Origin: Hymenopus coronatus
Lineage: Eukaryota; Arthropoda; Insecta; Mantodea; Hymenopodidae
Assembly: GCA_030762935.1 (NCBI GenBank)
Contig: CM060888.1
Coordinates: forward strand, 115,269,468-115,333,467
Direction of reading: 5' to 3'
DNA: 64,000 nt
Every line of letters begins with the position of its first letter. The first letter of the stretch is position 1. Both the position numbers and the translations under genes were made by a program. Shown here piece by piece: positions 58,150 to 64,000 of this stretch. Under the pieces are notes generated by a model that ran no database searches, was not told the DNA's origin, and was given only the letters and a program-made list of their open reading frames with translations.

Positions 58150-58345
58150 TTAGCATGCTTGATGGCGCAGTTATCCAGGTGGCAGGGGATACGTTATCAG
58201 CGGTACCACCTGATTCCGACCATCCGCACAACCGTTACTGATGCGGTGATTGGTCACTGATTGGCGGGAGATAGGCGCCCTGGGAGGATTTGAACCCTTC
58301 CCTCGGATAGCTGCTACGTAATCCCGGAGCCTTATCGCTGCTGAA
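58150..58345 (-). repeat. tRNA-like SINE, family D
   Basis: The minus strand reads AGCAGCGATAAGGCTCCGGG, then the B-box-like GAAGGGTTCAAATCCTCCC near 58297, then a G+C-rich body. The A/B box spacing resembles a tRNA-derived SINE head. Only one copy is seen in the window. Confidence 0.5.
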
Positions 58346-58768
58346 AACCTTGTTCTATTGCAACTGGTTCCCCACAGGAAGGGAATGAAAACGGAAAGTA
58401 CTTTACATCAAAGTGTAATTGTGTTACTGTGGGTCAGGAGATACAGTTGTGCGCATCCCGACACGTTGGACTGATGCATCCTACATCTCACCGCTCATGG
58501 TTTGTGAAAAAAAGTTAACAGCTGGTGAACTCATTTAACTATTATGATGTCGAAGACAAATATTCAACCCGAAGTCGATCAGTAACCGGATCGTGTCGTA
58601 GAAGGGACTCGACAGTGGCGTTCAGGTGAAGATGATACCGCGGTGGCCTTGCCATTTCCCTTCCACGAATGGTGGTGATGAAAGAATGCGAACTTAATCT
58701 TCCCAGCTAGGGAGAAAATACCTATTCAGCATTTTATTTGATTTCAGCACATCTAAAGCTTCCTGAGA

Positions 58769-58888
58769 CCTAGTAGGTAGAGTCAGACTGAAAAATTTAA
58801 TGCCATAGCCGGGAGCAACCGGCTAGAGATCCGTGGTTCAAATCCCGGCTATGGCATTGAATTCTTCAGTCTGGCTCTACCTATCTAA
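58769..58888. repeat. Fold-back with about 45-bp arms and a tRNA-like loop
   Basis: The left arm 58769-58813 and right arm 58844-58888 are complementary with about five mismatches. The innermost 16 bp, AATGCCATAGCCGGGA / TCCCGGCTATGGCATT, are perfect. The loop GCAACCGGCTAGAGATCCGTGGTTCAAA completes a B-box-like GTGGTTCAAATCCCGG that spans loop and right arm. Confidence 0.85.
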
Positions 58889-58984
58889 CTCCTGTCCTAC
58901 ACAGGGCTTGTGTGAAAAAATAATTTATCCAATTCCTGAGACTTCCCACCCCATAGCTTTGCTCCTGCGTGTGTTTCCTAGAAC

Positions 58985-59300
58985 GACGATATTCAAAAAC
59001 TAAATTTCGGATTAAATACAAAGCCTGGTATTTAAGTTCAGAAAGCATCTTCCAAAGATTCGACATGATTAAAAAAGAAAGTCCACTAAACAGGAAATCT
59101 CCTTTCTATTGGGCAGCCTTTTTGCTATTTTTTATTTGTTCATAAGTACATCTAATGATTTTGATAAAAATATCACATATTTAAGTTAATATGTACGAGT
59201 GTATGTCAATTTTCTAGGAATCAGCTCTTAATAAAAGATATACACAGAAACTTACAGACGGGAAACTTATTTAGTGTTATACAAACGATTTATTTCAAAT
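58985..59300 (+). repeat. T5H element, copy 29 (old fragment)
   Basis: Diverged middle blocks: CAAAAACTAAATTTCGG, GCCTGGTATTTAAGTTCAG, CATCTTCCAAAGATTCGACATG, CAATTTTCTAGGAATCAGCTC. Confidence 0.65.
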
Positions 59301-59553
59301 AATAATTGTTCGTTAAAATTTGAAGCTTTTTTGGTGTTGATTATTACAGATAACTGACGAAGAACACACAGTCAAGATGGTCGAAAGCTTGGATTTCTTT
59401 GATTCCAATCTAACTCGTTTGCTATCCCGTGAAGTCATCTATAATAAATGTCTGAGACATTTGGTGCTGTCGGTTTGAAATTTCAAATATAAAATATTTG
59501 ATCATATTGGTTTATTATAAAAAAAAAACACCATTTAGTGACCCAGTTTTTTT

Positions 59554-60383
59554 ACTATCTTTATACGAACTATGAGATTTCACAGGAAATATATGTTTTA
59601 GGGTTCCCTATATTCAAAATAAGTATTTTGAGAAAAAGGTCCGTGTGTGTGTCTGTGTCCGTGTGTCATTGTGTACGTGTGTCATTGTGTCCGTGTGTCT
59701 GTGAGCACGATAACTCAAAAACGAAAAGTCGGTAAAATACCAAACTAGGTATTTAAGTTAAGTATCTTCTAAGGATGCGACACGAAAATTTTGAGAAAAA
59801 TCCCCCCACCCCAAACTACCGTTTACATGAAACTTTTTTCGAAATTCTTGATTTTCTAAAAAATGGCTCTAACGATTTTGATTAAAATATCGTATATTGA
59901 AGATATTTACCTGACAAATGAAATATATATTTTGAATTTTCTGGGAATAGCGTCTGAAGACTACTTTATTCTGGATAAATATTACGGAATTTTGCATAAC
60001 TGCTAAACCGTAAAAGACGGACAAAAACTTACCAGACAACATATGTAGAGCACTTTAAAACACACAATTTATGTTACATACATTTTTTTTCGTGGAGTTG
60101 ATTGTTTTTGAGATATTCCTTGTTTTGGTTTCAGCTATAAAAAAAAACTTATACTTTTCTCATACAGGACTTTGTGAACTCGTGTCCATACAAACAAAGG
60201 AACTTAAGTCACATAGCAACTAGCTTTTGACTATCACTTAAACCTATGGTACCCCCTTATTTCGCTTCTAATAACAAGGAGGCAAGTAATAAGACTATTT
60301 CTGCTATTTTTTTCTCGATTAGATGAAGTAGAGTAATTTGTTGCAGAGATGTAGAGAAAATTATGTGAATGGAGCACATTAGA
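59554..60383 (+). repeat. T5H element, copy 30 (palindrome deleted)
   Basis: The head ACTATCTTTATACGAACTATG joins directly to AGATTTCACAGGAAATATATG, so the second arm of the palindrome and the next block are missing. The remainder is well conserved to CATTAGA at 60383. The GT tract (59643-59705) is rich in GTGTC units. Confidence 0.85.
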
Positions 60384-60565
60384 TTTTTAATTTAATGTGG
60401 AGGAATACATGGATGCTCCGACAGTTGAAAGCGAAAAAAGGCAAAAGAAAAGTACGATAAGTACGATCTAGTTTAAACACATTACAATGGTTTTATAACC
60501 AATGTGTTATGGAAGCAATATTCCATTTAGTAAGGCACTACACTGTATGAAGCCATATTATTTTT

Positions 60566-61437
60566 ACTTTCTCTACACGAACTATGTGCATATGTATAGA
60601 GAAGGTATTGCACTCCACCCAAAAATTCGATACTGAGATTTCACCGGAAATATACGTTTTGGGTGCCCTGTATCCAAAAAAAGTATTTTCAGAAAAAGGA
60701 CCGTGTGTGTCCGTCTGTCCGTCTGTCAGTGTGTCCGTGTGTCTGTGAACACGATAACTCAAAAACGAAAAGTCGGTAAGACACCAAACTTGGTATTTAA
60801 GTTTAGTATCGTCGAGGGATGTGACACGAGGATTTTGAGAAAAATCCCCCCACCACAAACAACCCTTTATATGGAAAAAACTTCGAAAATTTGATTTTCT
60901 CAAAAATGGCTAATGGCTTTGATTAAAATGTCGTATATTAAAGATATTTACCTGTCAAATAAAATGTATATTTTAAATTTTCTGGGAATAGCCTCTGAAG
61001 ACTACTTTATTCTGGATGAATTTAACGGAATTTTGCATAACTGCTAAACCATAAGAGATGGATAAAAACTTATTAAAACCAAAAATGTAGAGCACATTAA
61101 AACACACAATTTATGTCTTATATTTTTTTCGTGGAAATGATCGTTTTTTAGATATTCCTTGATTTTTGTTTCAGCTTTGAAAAACATACCTTTCTCATGC
61201 AGGAATGTGTCCACTCCTGTCGATACAAACAAAGGAAATTCACTCACATAGCAATCAGTCTTTGACCATCACTTTAACCTATTTTACCTTATTCCGCTTC
61301 TACTTACAAGGAACATGTAATAAGATTATTCCTTCTAATTTTTTTATATTATCATGAAGTAAATAGAAGCATAAGCTTTTTAACAATAATTTGTTGCAGA
61401 GATGTAGAGAAAGTTATGTGAATGGAACACATCAGAA
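60566..61437 (+). repeat. T5H element, copy 31
   Basis: Full-length (872 bp). The central microsatellite (60700-60748) is made of GTCT/GTCC/GTGT units. It ends ATCAGAA directly before copy 32. Confidence 0.9.
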
Positions 61438-61441
61438 TTTT

Positions 61442-62305
61442 ACTTTCTGTACACGTACTATGTACATAGTGTATAGAGAAGGTATTTACACTCCACTCAA
61501 AATTTCGATACCGAGATTTCACCGAAAAGATATGTTTTAGGGACCCATGGACCCAAAAGAAGCATTTTCAGAAAAAAAGTCCATGTGTGTGTGTGTCCGT
61601 GTGTCTGTGAACGCGATAACTCAAAAACAAAACGTCGGTAAAATACCAAACTTGGTCTATAAGTTCATTAAATTCCAAGGATGCGACACGAATATTTTGA
61701 GAGAAATGCCCCCACACCAAACTACCCTTTACATGGAACTTTTTTCGAAAATTTTGATTTTCTCAAAAAAGGCTCTAACGATTTTGATTAAAGTATCGTA
61801 TATTAAAGACATTTACCTGATAAATAAAATGTATATCTTGAATTTCCTGGGAATAGCCTCTGAAGACTACTTTATTGTGCATGAATTTTACAGAATTTTG
61901 CATAGCTGCTAAACCGTAAGAGATGGACAAAATCTTACCACATAAAAATGTAGAGCACGTTAAAACACACAATTTATGTTATATACATTTTTTCGTGGAG
62001 TTGATCTTTTATGAGATATTCCTTGTTTTTTTGTTTCAGGTTTGAAAGACATACTTTTCTCATATAGGAATTCGTCAATTCCTGTGCATACAAACAAAGG
62101 AACTTTAGTCACATAGCAACCAGCTTTTGACTATCACTTTAACCTATGGTACTCCCTTATTTCGCTTCTACTTACAAGGAAGCATGTAATAAGACGATTT
62201 CTGCTAATTTTTTTCAATTAGAATGAAGTAAATAGAAGCATTAGCTTTTTAGCAATAATTTGTTGCAGAGATGTAGAGAAAGTCATGCGAATGGAACACA
62301 TCAGA
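61442..62305 (+). repeat. T5H element, copy 32 (head-to-tail with copy 31)
   Basis: Head ACTTTCTGTACACGTACTATGTACATAGTGTATAGAGAAGG; full-length (864 bp). It shares one T run with copy 31. Ends CATCAGA + TTTTT at 62310. Confidence 0.9.
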
Positions 62306-62507
62306 TTTTTAAATAATTGATCACAGTTGTACCTGCCACAAACTGCATAATCGAACTTTTTATCCACACATTCACCATATATTAATATGATATAGATAGA
62401 AAAATAAGCATATATAAGAATAGTTTGTATAATATATGTAACACTTTACGTTTTCTATACGCCATTCTTTGCAGAATATAGAATAAGTTACTTAAGTGTG
62501 TCAAATT

Positions 62508-62542
62508 AAAATAAAAATAATAAAGAAAGTAAATAAAATGCC

Positions 62543-62629
<87 letters not shown>

Positions 62630-62856
62630 TACTGGAATCTAGTAGCACAAATAACTGGTAATGTTTCTATTTCTAAAATTAACAAAAATTAATCTGGCAT
62701 CCAGTTCCCTATATCAGGACGTGCAATCCTAACATATATTGCAACTTATAACTTTTTATATTTAATTTTGTTTCATAAATCATTATTTTATATATATTAT
62801 TTGTATACTAACAACTAAAATAAAATAAAAATAATAAAGAAAGTAAATAAAATGCC

Positions 62857-62916
<60 letters not shown>

Positions 62917-63100
62917 TACTGGAATCTAGTAGCACAAATAACTGGTAATGTTTCTATTTCTAAAATTAACAAAAATTAATTGCCTGCACGATTGGTATCC
63001 AGATACACAAATAACTAACAACCAAGTTATTTATCTATATAATTATTTCTAAAATTAATAAAACCTAATAATCTATACTACAGGTATCCAGCAGAGTGCG
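62508..63100 (+). repeat. Tandem duplication of about 310 bp around (AAT)n tracts
   Basis: The block AAAATAAAAATAATAAAG, ATGCCT, (AAT)n, TACTGGAATCTAGTAGCAC, TTCTATTTCTAAAATTAAC is present at 62508-62690 and again at 62818-62982, nearly identical outside the (AAT)n lengths. A degraded third relative (ATTATTTCTAAAATTAATAAAACC, then GGTATCCAGCAG) follows at about 63040-63095. GGCATCCAG / GGTATCCAG / GGTATCCAG near 62696, 62993 and 63083 marks the period. Confidence 0.85.
62540..62629 (+). repeat. (AAT)n microsatellite, long
   Basis: About thirty pure AAT units. The related tract at 62859-62914 is shorter. Confidence 0.95.
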
Positions 63101-64000
63101 CGCTGGTAGTCATAAAAAAATATAGATATATTTTCTCAATAATAACTTGTTATTTTAGTGAATTATAATTATAATTTGGATGCAATTGTTTACTGTAATA
63201 ACTCTTCACAAATTGCTGAAATATATAATTCATAAAACGAATTATATATGGTATGTCGTTTAATTACTTTAACAGTATGTATCCTTAATTCCTTTTAACA
63301 ATTCTAATTATATATGCATAATAATACTTTAATCTCTTACTCCAAAGCTATAAATCAAAATTAAGTCCTCCTCTCAAAAGCTAAACAGTTTTAATTCCTA
63401 ACAATGGTTTCCTTAATTCTATAGTTATACATTATACCTTTTATTGCATAAGTTATTCCAATCTTTTTTTTTTTTCTTTTAATCACTTCACTTTTTTACT
63501 GTTTTTAATTTTACTATCACATGTGATGTTTTATAAACACTCTTCAACTTTTTTAAATGTTACCATTTTTACAACATTCACTTTCTTTAGCACATATATT
63601 TGAATAATTATAACACTTACATCCTCATTATACTGTATACAATAAACACACGTTACATTTTCCTTTAAACATTATATAGATACATACATCACTACAATAT
63701 TCCTTCCTCGTCAATTTATTCTCAGCCTGGCTCCGCTTCCTGATGGCTAGAATCCTCCATTTCCTGTATTTCACTCTTCCTCTGCTTTCTTCTTCCACAT
63801 TACTGTACATCAGCACTTTCTTCCACAAACTCTTCTCTTCCCCACGACCTTCCGTCATCCTCTAATCTTCATAAATTTATTATAATCCCTTTCTAATATT
63901 ATGCTCCTCCACTCATTCCACATTTATCTTTCAATTAAAACACACTAATAATTTTAATTTTCAATTTCTCTTGTCTCTTCCATCTCCTTTCACCACCTGC
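63101..64000. other. AT-rich, pyrimidine-biased sequence; no gene identified
   Basis: From about 63700 the plus strand is strongly C+T-rich. A 76-codon minus frame (63628-63858) is rich in Lys/Arg/Glu because of that bias. I see no domain in it. Confidence 0.35.

Noticed and set aside
59352..59396. Hammerhead-like CTGACGA ... CGAAAG
   Set aside because: The two core boxes are present, but the 20-odd bases between cannot form a convincing stem II.
60538..60903. 121-codon minus frame resembling frames in several other places
   Set aside because: The similarity across places is the T5H repeat itself. Frames start and stop differently in each copy, and changes are not concentrated at third positions as far as I can see. 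I find no evidence of a conserved protein.
62382..62648. Minus-strand frame encoding a long poly-tyrosine tract
   Set aside because: It is only the (AAT)n microsatellite read as TAT codons.

Overview
This is AT-rich eukaryotic DNA, almost certainly from an insect. It contains several families of insect-type mariner/Tc1 transposases (including the insect DUF4817-type N-terminal domain), a non-LTR retrotransposon, tRNA-derived SINEs, microsatellites and long unique AT-rich stretches with no compact genes. I cannot name the species; the abundance of DUF4817-type mariners would suit a large-genome hemimetabolous insect such as a cockroach or termite, but that is only a guess. I find no bacterial-type gene organisation, no rRNA and no CRISPR array. 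I also find no complete host gene; at most one candidate 57-bp exon (10104-10160).

The dominant structure is one dispersed family, here called the T5-hairpin (T5H) element. It is about 0.85-0.88 kb long, carries no recognisable protein, and is present in about 32 full, truncated or interrupted copies on both strands, covering roughly a third of the window by my reading. One end carries a perfect or near-perfect palindrome of about 36 bp. The other end carries a smaller stem-loop. An internal GT-rich microsatellite varies in length, and a run of about five T (A on the other strand) sits at each end. Two nested insertions (26861-27713 and 56959-57810) and three head-to-tail pairs (junctions at 2759-2763, 35356-35360 and 61438-61441) define the unit. 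'Plus' below means the orientation that starts with the long palindrome. The closest known architecture I can think of is a non-autonomous Helitron/Helentron (HINE/DINE-1-like) element, but the ends are not canonical.

Layout. 1-1548: mostly unidentified, with a short coding-like stretch. 1549-8256: T5H copies, two SINE families, and a 5'-truncated non-LTR retrotransposon that has split a SINE. 8480-26700: scattered T5H copies in AT-rich DNA with a LINE 3' end, a decayed hAT-like transposase and a decayed mariner. 26742-29583: nested and adjacent T5H copies. 29590-30858: a long imperfect inverted repeat with arms of about 0.6 kb. 31370-42100: more T5H and SINE copies and a truncated mariner that retains only its DNA-binding half. 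42100-46500: AT-rich DNA with a decayed mariner. 46803-50900: T5H copies split by a dead Tc1-like element (47291-48633) and by an apparently intact mariner-type transposon (49152-50716) encoding a 355-residue transposase with D156, D247 and D289, a DD41D spacing by my count. 51000-62305: T5H copies, two fold-back structures and SINE-like sequences. 62508-63100: a recent tandem duplication around (AAT)n tracts.

There is no operon or pathway here. The biology is a nested transposable-element landscape in which insertion order can be read directly.
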